Assembly: GCF_014644415.1 (NCBI RefSeq)
Contig: NZ_BMKQ01000001.1
Coordinates: forward strand, 1,230,861-1,294,860
Origin: Marmoricola endophyticus
Lineage (GTDB): Bacteria; Actinomycetota; Actinomycetes; Propionibacteriales; Nocardioidaceae
Direction of reading: 5' to 3'
DNA: 64,000 nt
The stretch's first letter is position 1; each line of letters begins with the position of its first letter. The translations under genes and the position numbers were made by a program. Below, in pieces: positions 43,391 through 51,488 of the stretch. The notes beneath the pieces are model-generated. The model worked only from the letters and a program-made list of their open reading frames with translations. It was not told the DNA's origin and did no database searches.

Positions 43391-44154
43391 GCACCGACGT
43401 CGTGACCACCGTGGTCACCGGCAGCACGCTGGTGATCACCATCGACCGCCCCGCAGCCCGCAACGCGGTCAACGGCGACGTCGCGACCGGCATCGCCGCG
43501 GCCGTGGACCGGCTGGCGAGCGACGACGACCTGCGGGTCGGGGTCCTGACCGGCGCCGGGGGCTACTTCAGCGCCGGTATGGACCTCAAGGCGGCCGCCA
43601 CCGGCGACCACGCGCTCGTCGGGAGCAAGGGGTTCGGCGGCCTCACCGAGGCACGCGTCGACAAGCCGCTGGTCGCCGCGGTCGAGGGGTTCGCCCTCGG
43701 TGGCGGCTTCGAGCTCGCCCTGTCCTGCGACCTGGTCGTCGCCGGGCGATCCGCGTCGTTCGGGCTGCCGGAGGTCACCCGCGGGCTGATCCCCGGCGGT
43801 GGGGGCGTCGTACGCCTGACCGAGCGGCTGCCGCACCACGTGGCGCTGGAGATGCTGCTGACCGGGAAGCCGCAGCCGGCGCCTAGCCTGGCGGCGTACG
43901 GCCTGGTCAACGAGGTCGTCGACGACGGCGAGGCGCTGACCGCGGCCCTCGCCCTCGCGGCGACGGTCGGGGCGAACGCCCCGCTGGCGCTCGGCGCGGT
44001 CAAGCGCCTGGTCCGGTGGGCACCCGACGTCACCGAGGCCCAGGCGATGGACCTGATGCGCGCGGAGTCCTCACGGCTCTCCGCCTCCGACGACTTCGCC
44101 GAAGGGGTGCGCGCCTTCACCGAGAAGCGCGCACCGGAATGGAGTGGACGATGA
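43387..44154 (+). CDS. Enoyl-CoA hydratase/isomerase family protein
   Basis: This is a 255-residue crotonase. The oxyanion-hole residues lie in GYFSAGMDLKA and EGFALGGGFELALSCDLVVA, and the second Glu region reads GLPEVTRGLIPGGGG. It should hydrate the enoyl-CoA formed by the dehydrogenase in the same operon. Both ends overlap neighbours by 4 bases, showing tight translational coupling. Confidence 0.94.
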   Translation: MSTDVVTTVVTGSTLVITIDRPAARNAVNGDVATGIAAAVDRLASDDDLRVGVLTGAGGYFSAGMDLKAAATGDHALVGSKGFGGLTEARVDKPLVAAVEGFALGGGFELALSCDLVVAGRSASFGLPEVTRGLIPGGGGVVRLTERLPHHVALEMLLTGKPQPAPSLAAYGLVNEVVDDGEALTAALALAATVGANAPLALGAVKRLVRWAPDVTEAQAMDLMRAESSRLSASDDFAEGVRAFTEKRAPEWSGR

Positions 44155-45032
44155 AGGAGCTGCTGGTCCTCAACCTGGTCGCCCAGGAGATGCAGGCCGT
44201 CTCCGCGAGCCCCGACGGGGCGACGGTGCGCACGCTGGTCAGCGGGCTGGACGAGACGCCCGACGGCGTCGTCGTCGACGCCGAGCGAGGGCACGTCTAC
44301 TGGACCAACATGGGGCCGGCCGACGAGGGCTCGGACCCGCGCGCGCGGACGTTCTTCACGCGCAACGGCTCGATCGAGCGGATCGACCTCGACGGCGGCA
44401 ACCGGGTCACGGTCCTCCCCCGGGGGTCCTTCACCACGGGCAAGCAGCTGACCGCCGATCTCGACGAGGGCAAGCTCTACTGGTGCGACCGGGAGGGGAT
44501 GCAGGTGCTGCGGTGCAACCTCGACGGCAGCGACCTCGAGCCGCTGGTCGTCGTGGCGACCGGCGAGGAGGCGGCGCGCCAGCCGCGCAACCACCCGGTC
44601 GGGATCGCCGTCGACCCCGCGAGCCGCACGCTGTACTGGACGCAGAAGGGCGCCCCGAAGGCCGGCGAGGGAAGGATCTTCCGTACGTCCATCGACAGGC
44701 CCGACGAGGTCGAGCTGCTCTTCGAGGGGCTGCCCGAGCCGATCGACCTGCACCTCGACGCCCACGGCACCCTGCTGTGGACCGACCGCGGCCGGCCGCC
44801 GGAGGGCAACACCCTCAACCGGGCCCGGGTGACGCCGGGCATCGGCACCCCGGAGATCTGCGCGGGCGACTTCAAGGAGGCGATCGGCATGGCCACCGCC
44901 GACGAGCAGACGTACTACGTCGGCGACCTCGAGGAGGGACGGATCCGCGCGATCGACGTCGTCGCCGGCACCGACCGGGACGTGATCGTGCTCGGCCCCG
45001 GCCTCACCGGGCTCGCGGTCGCCGACCTCTGA
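44151..45032 (+). CDS. YWTD-type beta-propeller protein
   Basis: This 293-residue protein has repeated LDL-receptor class B-like blades: VYWTNMG, LYWCDREG, LYWTQKG and LLWTDRG, about six blades in total. No signal peptide is seen, so it is probably cytoplasmic. Bacterial YWTD proteins have no settled function. Here it is the last gene of the acyl-CoA operon, with an ATGA overlap to the hydratase gene, so a lactonase-like (SMP-30-type) or product-binding role in the same pathway is conceivable. ATG 44139 would add four residues. Confidence 0.85.
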   Translation: MKELLVLNLVAQEMQAVSASPDGATVRTLVSGLDETPDGVVVDAERGHVYWTNMGPADEGSDPRARTFFTRNGSIERIDLDGGNRVTVLPRGSFTTGKQLTADLDEGKLYWCDREGMQVLRCNLDGSDLEPLVVVATGEEAARQPRNHPVGIAVDPASRTLYWTQKGAPKAGEGRIFRTSIDRPDEVELLFEGLPEPIDLHLDAHGTLLWTDRGRPPEGNTLNRARVTPGIGTPEICAGDFKEAIGMATADEQTYYVGDLEEGRIRAIDVVAGTDRDVIVLGPGLTGLAVADL

Positions 45033-45079
45033 GAGCAGCGCCCTAGCCTGGTGTCGTCGTCGACGTCGGGAGGCAGCGC

Positions 45080-45649
45080 ATGGACGCACGCGAGGTCGCC
45101 GCCGGCGTACGCCTCGCGCCGCTCGAGCCGCACCACGCGGAGGCGTTCGCGGCGCACATGGACCGGGCCCGGGAGCACATCCGCCCGTGGGTCGGCCCGG
45201 CGTTCGTGAGCACGGACCTCGTCGGCGCGCGGGCGACGCTGCAGCGGTACGCCGACACGGCTGCCCATGACGGTGCCCGGCTGCACGGGTTGTGGGAGGA
45301 CGAGACCCTGCTCGGCGGCGTCATGTACGTGAGCCTCGACGCCGCGTGGGGCACCTGCGAGCTGGGCTGCTGGCTGGAGCCGGCCGGCGAGGGCCGCGGC
45401 CTGGTGACGGCGGGCACGAGAGTGCTGCTCGACCACGCCTTCGACGAGCGCGGCATCCACCGCGCCGAGTGGCGCTGCCGCTCCGACAACGACCGCAGCG
45501 TCCGGGTCGCGCAGCGGCTGGGGATGCACTTGGACGGGACGCTGCGCGGTGCGTGGCTGTTCGAGGGGCGCCACTACGACAAGCAGGTGTGGTCCCTGGT
45601 CGGGCCCGAGTGGGCCGAACGGCGCGCTGGACTACCCTCGGGCTCGTGA
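45080..45649 (+). CDS. GNAT family N-acetyltransferase (RimJ/RimL type)
   Basis: This 189-residue GNAT protein has VRLAPLEPHHAEAFAAH at the start, the acetyl-CoA pyrophosphate loop region GEGRGLVTAGTRVLL and the RimJ-type ending RVAQRLGMHLDGTLRGAWLFEGRHYD. It probably acetylates a protein N-terminus or a small amine. GTGA overlap with the following accE suggests co-translation, although the two functions are not obviously linked. Confidence 0.9.
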   Translation: MDAREVAAGVRLAPLEPHHAEAFAAHMDRAREHIRPWVGPAFVSTDLVGARATLQRYADTAAHDGARLHGLWEDETLLGGVMYVSLDAAWGTCELGCWLEPAGEGRGLVTAGTRVLLDHAFDERGIHRAEWRCRSDNDRSVRVAQRLGMHLDGTLRGAWLFEGRHYDKQVWSLVGPEWAERRAGLPSGS

Positions 45650-45885
45650 GCGACGAGGCAGCAGAGGCACCCGAGACCCCCGCCCGTCCCGTGCTGCGCG
45701 TGATCACGCCCTCGGCGACGCCGGAGGAGGTCGCGGCGATCACGGCGGTGTTCGCCGCGCTGGCCGCAGGCTCGGGCGAGGCGCCGGCGAAGCCCAAGCG
45801 TGAGTGGGCCGCTCCGGCCCGGATGCACCGGCCACAGCTGCAGGCCGGCCGTGGCGCCTGGCGAGCGAGCGCGCTGCCGCGCTGA
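45646..45885 (+). CDS. accE: Acyl-CoA carboxylase epsilon subunit
   Basis: This 79-residue small subunit of actinobacterial acyl-CoA carboxylases has the core LRVITPSATPEEVAAITAVFAAL and the C-terminal WAAPARMHRPQL, which match the AccE/PccE pattern (LRVxxGxxTPEExAAL...W). It stimulates and stabilises the alpha/beta complex. It normally lies directly after accD; here accD ends 8.2 kb upstream. The GTG overlaps the acetyltransferase stop. Confidence 0.85.
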   Translation: MSDEAAEAPETPARPVLRVITPSATPEEVAAITAVFAALAAGSGEAPAKPKREWAAPARMHRPQLQAGRGAWRASALPR

Positions 45886-45917
45886 CCCTCCGCCGGGCCA
45901 CTGACCGGTTGCGGTTT

Positions 45918-45933
45918 TCGAATGCATGTTCGA
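45918..45933. promoter_or_regulatory. LexA box (SOS operator) of the mutasome operon
   Basis: TCGAATGCATGTTCGA matches the actinobacterial consensus TCGAAC-N4-GTTCGA at 11 of 12 specified positions and lies 10 bases before the imuA' start. DNA damage should therefore induce imuA'-imuB-dnaE2. Confidence 0.88.
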
Positions 45934-45943
45934 AGATCGGCGG

Positions 45944-46564
45944 GTGAGCACACCCCTCGTCCTCGAGCAGCTGCGCGAGCGCGTCGCGGTGATGGAGGGC
46001 GGTCCGGCCCGGCTGCCGGTGCCGGTGGTCGCGTCCCTGGCGGGTGCGGTGTCGCTGCGCACGGGCGGCAGCTACGCGGTCGACGCCGACTCGCTCGCGC
46101 TGTCGCTGGTCGCCGGCGCGTCGAGCGCCGGGGAGTGGGTGGGGTTCGTCGGCTGGCCCGACTTCGGCGCCGAGGCCGCGGCCGCCGCCGGGGTCGACCT
46201 GGCCCGTACGGTCCTGGTGCGCGAGGCCGGTGAGCAGTGGCTGGAGGTCGTCGCCGCGCTGGTCGACGTGCTGCGCGTGGTCGTGCTGCGCCCGCCGGCG
46301 CGGGTGGACGCCAAGTCGGCCGGCGTCCTCGACGCCCGGCTGCGCAAGCGTTCCTCCGTGCTGGTCGTCGCCGGCGCGTGGCCGCGCTGCGAGGCCCGGC
46401 TGAGCCTGGAGGACGTCTGCTGGACCGGACCGGACCGTGGCCGCGGGCGCCTGCGGGAGCGACGCGCGAGCGTCGTCGTACGCCGCGGGACGACGCCTGC
46501 CGTGCGCATCGACCTGGGCGGTCGCGCGGTGACCGAGCGTGAGCCGCTGCGGGCCCTGGGATGA
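45944..46564 (+). CDS. imuA': ImuA' mutasome protein (RecA-like accessory)
   Basis: This 206-residue protein is the first gene of the damage-inducible mutagenic polymerase cassette. The RecA-fold core is recognisable (WVGFVGWPDFGAEAAAAAGV, RTVLVREAGEQWLEVVAALVD, RLRKRSSVLVVAG), but Walker A is degenerate, as in actinobacterial ImuA'. An ATG at 45926 lies inside the LexA box, so GTG 45944 must be the start. ATGA overlap with imuB. Confidence 0.88.
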   Translation: MSTPLVLEQLRERVAVMEGGPARLPVPVVASLAGAVSLRTGGSYAVDADSLALSLVAGASSAGEWVGFVGWPDFGAEAAAAAGVDLARTVLVREAGEQWLEVVAALVDVLRVVVLRPPARVDAKSAGVLDARLRKRSSVLVVAGAWPRCEARLSLEDVCWTGPDRGRGRLRERRASVVVRRGTTPAVRIDLGGRAVTEREPLRALG

Positions 46565-48090
46565 GGGTGCTCGTGGTCTGGTGCCCGGACTGGTCGGTGG
46601 TCGCCGCACTGGAGGAGGCCGCACTGCCCGCGCTGACGCCCGCCGCCGTCCTCCGTGCAGGCGTCGTCCAGGTCTGCAACGCGGCAGCCCGCGAGGAGGG
46701 CGTACGCCGCGGGCAGCGGCGCCGCGACGCCCAGTTCCGCTGCCCCGACCTCGCTCTGCTTCCCGACAACCCCGAGCGCGACGCACGGTCCTTCGAGCCG
46801 GTGCTCGAGGCCGTCGAGGAGCTCAGCCCGGGGGTCGCCGCGCTGCGGCCGGGACTGGTCGCCGTACGCGCCCCGGACCGCTACTACGGCAGCGAGACCA
46901 ACGCCGCCGCCGTCGTCGCCGAGACCCTCGTCCGGGCCGGGGTGTGGGACTGCCGGCTCGGGGTCGCCGACGACCTGTTCACCGCCGAGCAGGCCGCACG
47001 GACCGCGGCGGTCCAGGACTGCGCGGTCGTCGATCCGGGTGGTGCCCCCGGCTTCCTGGCGGGTCTGCCGGTCGAGGTGCTGGAGGCCGACGGGCCGCAG
47101 GGCCGCGGATGCGTCGACCTGCTGCGCCGACTGGGCCTGCGCACCCTCGGTGACCTGGCCGCACTGCCGGCCGACGCGGTGCAGCACCGGTTCGGCCGCT
47201 ACGGCACCGATGTGCGCCGCCGCGCCCGCGGCGAGACACCGGCGTACGTCACCCCTCGGACGCCGCCGCCCGACCTCGACGCCGAGGTCGCCTTCGAACC
47301 CCCGCTGGACTCGGTGGAGACCATCTGCCTCAGCGCCCGGCGCACCGCCGAGCAGCTGGTCGCCGCCCTCGCCGAGCGGCAGCTGGTGGTGACCGGGGTG
47401 CGGATCGAGGCCGAGAGCGACGGGACCCTCTGCTCGGCGCGCACCTGGCTGCACCCCCGCTTCTTCTCCGCCCGCGACGTCCTCGACCGGGTGCGCTGGC
47501 AGCTGCCGGGCGCGGTGCACGCACCGGTGGAGCGGGTGCGGTTCGTGCCCGAGGTGGTCGAGCCGGCCGCTGACCACGCCGAGGGGCTGTGGGGCGGGAC
47601 CGGCGAGGAGATGGTCGCGCGCGGGGTGGCGCGGGTGCAGGCGATGATCGGGTTCGACGCGGTGACCCGGCCGGTGCTGCAGGGCGGCCGTGGACCCGCC
47701 GACCGGCAGCAGGCCGTGCCCTGGGGGGAGCGGCCCACCGGCCTGCGCCCGGTCGACCGGCCCTGGCCCGGGCAGGTGCCGGGCCCTGCGCCGGCCTGCG
47801 TCTTCGCCGACCCCCCGGCCAGCGAGGTCTGCGATGCCGAGGGCCGCGTGGTCGCGGTGACCGAGCGCGGCGCGGTCACCGGCGAACCCAGCCGGTTCCG
47901 CCTCGACGGCACCTGGCAGCCGGTCGCGGCCTGGGCCGGACCGTGGCCGGTCGACGAGTCCTGGTGGACCGGCGGGACCGGTCGGGGCCAGGGCCGGTGC
48001 TCGCGGTTCCAGCTGGTCGGGGTGGACGGGCGCGCCTGGCTGCTGCGGTGCGGGCCGTCGGGGTGGTCGCTGGAAGCCGGGTACGACTGA
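46561..48090 (+). CDS. imuB: ImuB, catalytically inactive Y-family polymerase-like protein
   Basis: This 509-residue protein has MRVLVVWCPDWSVVAAL where an active Y-family enzyme has its first catalytic Asp, so it lacks polymerase residues. Helix-hairpin-helix (GLRTLGDLAALPADAV) and little-finger regions follow, then a long C-terminal tail that in mycobacteria binds the beta clamp, ImuA' and DnaE2. It acts as the hub of the mutasome. It overlaps both neighbours by 1-4 bases. Confidence 0.93.
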   Translation: MRVLVVWCPDWSVVAALEEAALPALTPAAVLRAGVVQVCNAAAREEGVRRGQRRRDAQFRCPDLALLPDNPERDARSFEPVLEAVEELSPGVAALRPGLVAVRAPDRYYGSETNAAAVVAETLVRAGVWDCRLGVADDLFTAEQAARTAAVQDCAVVDPGGAPGFLAGLPVEVLEADGPQGRGCVDLLRRLGLRTLGDLAALPADAVQHRFGRYGTDVRRRARGETPAYVTPRTPPPDLDAEVAFEPPLDSVETICLSARRTAEQLVAALAERQLVVTGVRIEAESDGTLCSARTWLHPRFFSARDVLDRVRWQLPGAVHAPVERVRFVPEVVEPAADHAEGLWGGTGEEMVARGVARVQAMIGFDAVTRPVLQGGRGPADRQQAVPWGERPTGLRPVDRPWPGQVPGPAPACVFADPPASEVCDAEGRVVAVTERGAVTGEPSRFRLDGTWQPVAAWAGPWPVDESWWTGGTGRGQGRCSRFQLVGVDGRAWLLRCGPSGWSLEAGYD

Positions 48091-51000
48091 TGGGCTGGCA
48101 CAACCCCGCCGTCCCCTGGTCCGAGCTCGAGCGGCGGCTCTCCGGGGTCCCCGCCCTGCCCGGGGCCGAGGACGCGCCGGTCTCCCGGCGCAAGCGCGCC
48201 CGCCCGGAGGTCCGGAGCCGGGCACCCGAGCAGCCCGGGGTGCCGTACGCCGAGCTGCACTGCCACAGCCACTTCAGCTTCCTCGACGGCGCCTCCTCCC
48301 CCGCCGACCTGGTCGACGAGGCGGTGCGGCTGGGCCTCTCCGGGCTGGCGCTCACCGACCACGACGGGTTCTACGGCGCCCCGATGCTGGCCGAGGCCGC
48401 GGCGGCGCACGGCACCGGGCTGCGCACCGTCTACGGCGCCGAGCTGTCCCTCGGGCTCTCCGGCCCGCAGAACGGTGTCCCCGACCCCGAGGGCTCGCAC
48501 CTGCTGGTCCTGGCCCGCGGGGTGGAGGGCTACCACCGGCTCGCCGCGGCGATGACCGCCGCCCACCTGCGCGGGGACGAGAAGGGCCGGCCGGTCTACG
48601 ACCTCGACGAGCTGGCCGAGCGTGGCCGCGGGCACTGGCTGGTGCTCACCGGATGCCGCAAGGGGGCCGTCCGCGCCGCCCTGGGCAGCGGCGGCGCCCC
48701 CGAGGAGCTGGACCGGCTGACCGAGCGCTTCGGGCTCGACGGGGTCGCCGTCGAGCTCTCGCCGCACCCCTCGCCGGCCACCGACGAGACCAACCGGGCC
48801 CTGGCCGATCTCGCCGGGACCCACGGGCTGCCGCTGGTCGCGGCCGGCAACGTGCACCACGCCACGCCGTCCGCGGCGCACCTCGCCGCCGCCCTGGGCG
48901 CCGTACGCGCCAGGCGGAGCCTCGCCGACGCCGACGGCTGGCTGGACCTCTCCGGCGCCGCCCACCTGCGCAGCGGCGAGGAGATGCTCCGCGCCCTCCC
49001 CCGCTGGCCCGACGCGGTGACCCGTACCGCGATCCTGGCCGACGAGCTGGCCTTCGACCTGCGCAAGGCCTCGCCGCGGCTGCCCAAGCACCGGATCCCC
49101 GCCGAGCACACCCCGGACTCCTGGCTGCGCGAGCTGGCCCGCCGCGGCTTCGAGGAGAGGTACGCCCACCTCCCGCACGCTCACGAGGCTCGCACCCGGA
49201 TCGAGCACGAGCTGCGGGTCATCGCCGAGAAGGACTTCGCCGGCTACTTCGTCATCGTCCACGACATCGTCGACTTCGCCCGCTCGCAAGCGATTCTCTG
49301 CCAGGGCCGGGGCTCCGCGGCCAGCTCCGCGGTCTGCTTCGCGCTGGGGATCACCGCGGTCGACGCGGTCTTCTACCGCCTGCCCTTCGAGCGGTTCATC
49401 TCCGCGCACCGCGACGAGGAGCCCGACATCGACGTCGACTTCGACTCCGACCGGCGCGAGGAGGTGATCCAGTGGGTCTACGACACCTACGGCCGGCACA
49501 ACGCCGCCCAGGTGGCCAACGTGATCGGCTACCGACCCCGGATGGCCGTCCGCGACGCCGCGAAGGCGCTCGGCCACTCCCCGGGGCAGCAGGACGCCTG
49601 GTCCAAGCAGATCGACGGCTGGGGGTCGGTGGTCGCAGGCAGCACGGACGCTCCCGCGCCGGTCACCGCGCTGGCCGAGCAGATGCTCGGGACGCCTCGC
49701 CACCTGGGCATCCACTCCGGCGGGATGGTGCTCACCGAGCGCCCGATCGGCGAGGTCTGCCCGATCGAGCGGGCCCGGATGGACAAGCGCACCGTCCTGC
49801 AGTGGGACAAGGACGCCGTCGAGTCGATGGGGCTGGTGAAGTTCGACCTGCTCGGCCTGGGCATGCTCGGCGCGCTGGACCACATGATGCGCATCGCCGC
49901 CGACCACACCGGCGAGCGCTGGACGCTGGCCACGATGCCCAAGGAGGAGCCGGCGGTCTACGACATGCTCTGCCGCGCCGACTCCGTCGGGGTCTTCCAG
50001 GTCGAGAGCCGCGCCCAGATCGGCACCCTGCCCCGGCTGCGGCCGCGCGAGTTCTACGACCTCGCCATCGAGATCGCGCTGATCCGCCCCGGCCCGATCC
50101 AGGGCGGCGCGGTGCACCCGTACGTCCGTCGGGCCACCGGCCAGGAGCCGGTCACCTACGAGCACCCCGACCTGGTCCCCGTCCTCGAGCGCACCCGCGG
50201 GGTGCCGCTGTTCCAGGAGCAGCTGATGGCGATGGCGGTCGCGCTGGGCGACTGCAGCCGTGACGACGCCGACCTGCTGCGCCGGGCGATGGGCTCCAAG
50301 CGCGGTGTCGAGCGGATCGAGTCGATCAAGGCCACGCTGTACGCCGGCATGGCGCGCCGCGGCCTCGTCGGTCCGGTCGCCGACGGGATCTACCTGCAGA
50401 TCCTGTCCTTCGCGAACTTCGGGTTCGCCGAGTCCCACGCGCTGAGCTTCGCGCTGCTGGTCTACGCCAGCTCGTGGTTCAAGCTGCACTACCCCGCGGC
50501 GTTCCTGGCCGGGCTGCTGCGCAACCAGCCGATGGGGTTCTACTCCCCCCAGTCGCTGGTCGGCGACGCGCGCCGCCACGGGGTCGTCGTACGCCGTCCC
50601 GACCTGCAGCGCTCACGCGCCCAGGCCGACCTCGAGCCGCTCGAGGAGGCGGACGGGGCGACCGGGCCGACCGGTCTCGAGGCGTGCCGGACCCCGCACT
50701 TCACCCGCACCGAGTGGCGGCCCGGCACCCCCGACCCGGTGCCGGCGCACCGCCGCGACGGCCGGCACGCCGTACGCCTCGGCCTGGACTCGGTGCGCGG
50801 GATCGGCGCCGAGGTCGCGCACCGGATCGTCGAGGCACGGGCGCAGGCACCGTTCACCGACGTCACCGACGTCTCCCGCCGAGCCGGGCTGACCACCACC
50901 CAGCTGGAGGCGCTGGCCACCGCCGGAGCGTTCGACGGCCTCGGGCTGGGCCGCCGCGAGGCCCTGTGGGTGGCCGGGTCGGCCGAGAGCGCCGACCACC

Positions 51001-51485
51001 TGCCCGGCTCCACCCCTGCTCCCCCGCCGCCGACCCTGCCGGGGATGAGCGAGGCCGAGCTGACCCTGGCCGACCTGCAGGCCACCCGGATCTCGCCCGA
51101 GCGGCACCCGGTCGAGCACCTGCGGGCCGACCTGACCCGGGCGGGCATCCGCTCGGTGGCGGACCTCGCGAGCACCGAGAACCACCGCCGCGTGCACGTC
51201 GCCGGCCTGATCACCCACCGGCAGCGGCCGGGCACCGCCCAGGGCGTCACCTTCCTCAACCTCGAGGACGAGACGGGGATGCTCAACGTCGTCTGCTCGG
51301 TCGGGGTGATGAAGGTCCACCGCCGGGCCGCTCGCGACCGGGTCGCCGTGGTCGTCCGCGGCATCCTCGAGCGCGAGGAGGGGGCGACCAACCTGGTCGC
51401 CGACCGGGTCGAGGGCATCGACGTGGTCGTCCCCGGCGCCGGCCGGGCCCTGCAGGCCCGGGCGGCGTCGCGGGACTTCCGGTGA
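48090..51485 (+). CDS. dnaE2: Error-prone DNA polymerase III alpha subunit DnaE2
   Basis: This 1131-residue C-family polymerase has the PHP domain start (YAELHCHSHFSFLDGASS, LTDHDGFYG), the catalytic region with CQGRGSAASSAV and EEPDIDVDFDSDRREEVIQW (acidic metal ligands), and a C-terminal OB fold (VHVAGLITHRQRPGTAQG). Length fits DnaE2 rather than the longer replicative DnaE1. It carries out damage-induced mutagenic bypass together with ImuA' and ImuB, which precede it and control it via the same LexA box. Confidence 0.96.
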   Translation: MGWHNPAVPWSELERRLSGVPALPGAEDAPVSRRKRARPEVRSRAPEQPGVPYAELHCHSHFSFLDGASSPADLVDEAVRLGLSGLALTDHDGFYGAPMLAEAAAAHGTGLRTVYGAELSLGLSGPQNGVPDPEGSHLLVLARGVEGYHRLAAAMTAAHLRGDEKGRPVYDLDELAERGRGHWLVLTGCRKGAVRAALGSGGAPEELDRLTERFGLDGVAVELSPHPSPATDETNRALADLAGTHGLPLVAAGNVHHATPSAAHLAAALGAVRARRSLADADGWLDLSGAAHLRSGEEMLRALPRWPDAVTRTAILADELAFDLRKASPRLPKHRIPAEHTPDSWLRELARRGFEERYAHLPHAHEARTRIEHELRVIAEKDFAGYFVIVHDIVDFARSQAILCQGRGSAASSAVCFALGITAVDAVFYRLPFERFISAHRDEEPDIDVDFDSDRREEVIQWVYDTYGRHNAAQVANVIGYRPRMAVRDAAKALGHSPGQQDAWSKQIDGWGSVVAGSTDAPAPVTALAEQMLGTPRHLGIHSGGMVLTERPIGEVCPIERARMDKRTVLQWDKDAVESMGLVKFDLLGLGMLGALDHMMRIAADHTGERWTLATMPKEEPAVYDMLCRADSVGVFQVESRAQIGTLPRLRPREFYDLAIEIALIRPGPIQGGAVHPYVRRATGQEPVTYEHPDLVPVLERTRGVPLFQEQLMAMAVALGDCSRDDADLLRRAMGSKRGVERIESIKATLYAGMARRGLVGPVADGIYLQILSFANFGFAESHALSFALLVYASSWFKLHYPAAFLAGLLRNQPMGFYSPQSLVGDARRHGVVVRRPDLQRSRAQADLEPLEEADGATGPTGLEACRTPHFTRTEWRPGTPDPVPAHRRDGRHAVRLGLDSVRGIGAEVAHRIVEARAQAPFTDVTDVSRRAGLTTTQLEALATAGAFDGLGLGRREALWVAGSAESADHLPGSTPAPPPPTLPGMSEAELTLADLQATRISPERHPVEHLRADLTRAGIRSVADLASTENHRRVHVAGLITHRQRPGTAQGVTFLNLEDETGMLNVVCSVGVMKVHRRAARDRVAVVVRGILEREEGATNLVADRVEGIDVVVPGAGRALQARAASRDFR

Positions 51486-51488
51486 GAC

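Noticed and set aside
45926-45943. ATG start for imuA'
   Set aside because: It lies inside the LexA operator; GTG 45944 downstream is the usable start.
47199-50579. Very long open frame on the minus strand opposite imuB and dnaE2
   Set aside because: It lacks recognisable domains, is made of low-complexity Gly/Val/Arg-rich translation and lies entirely antisense to genes with clear motifs. This is a third-position GC artefact.
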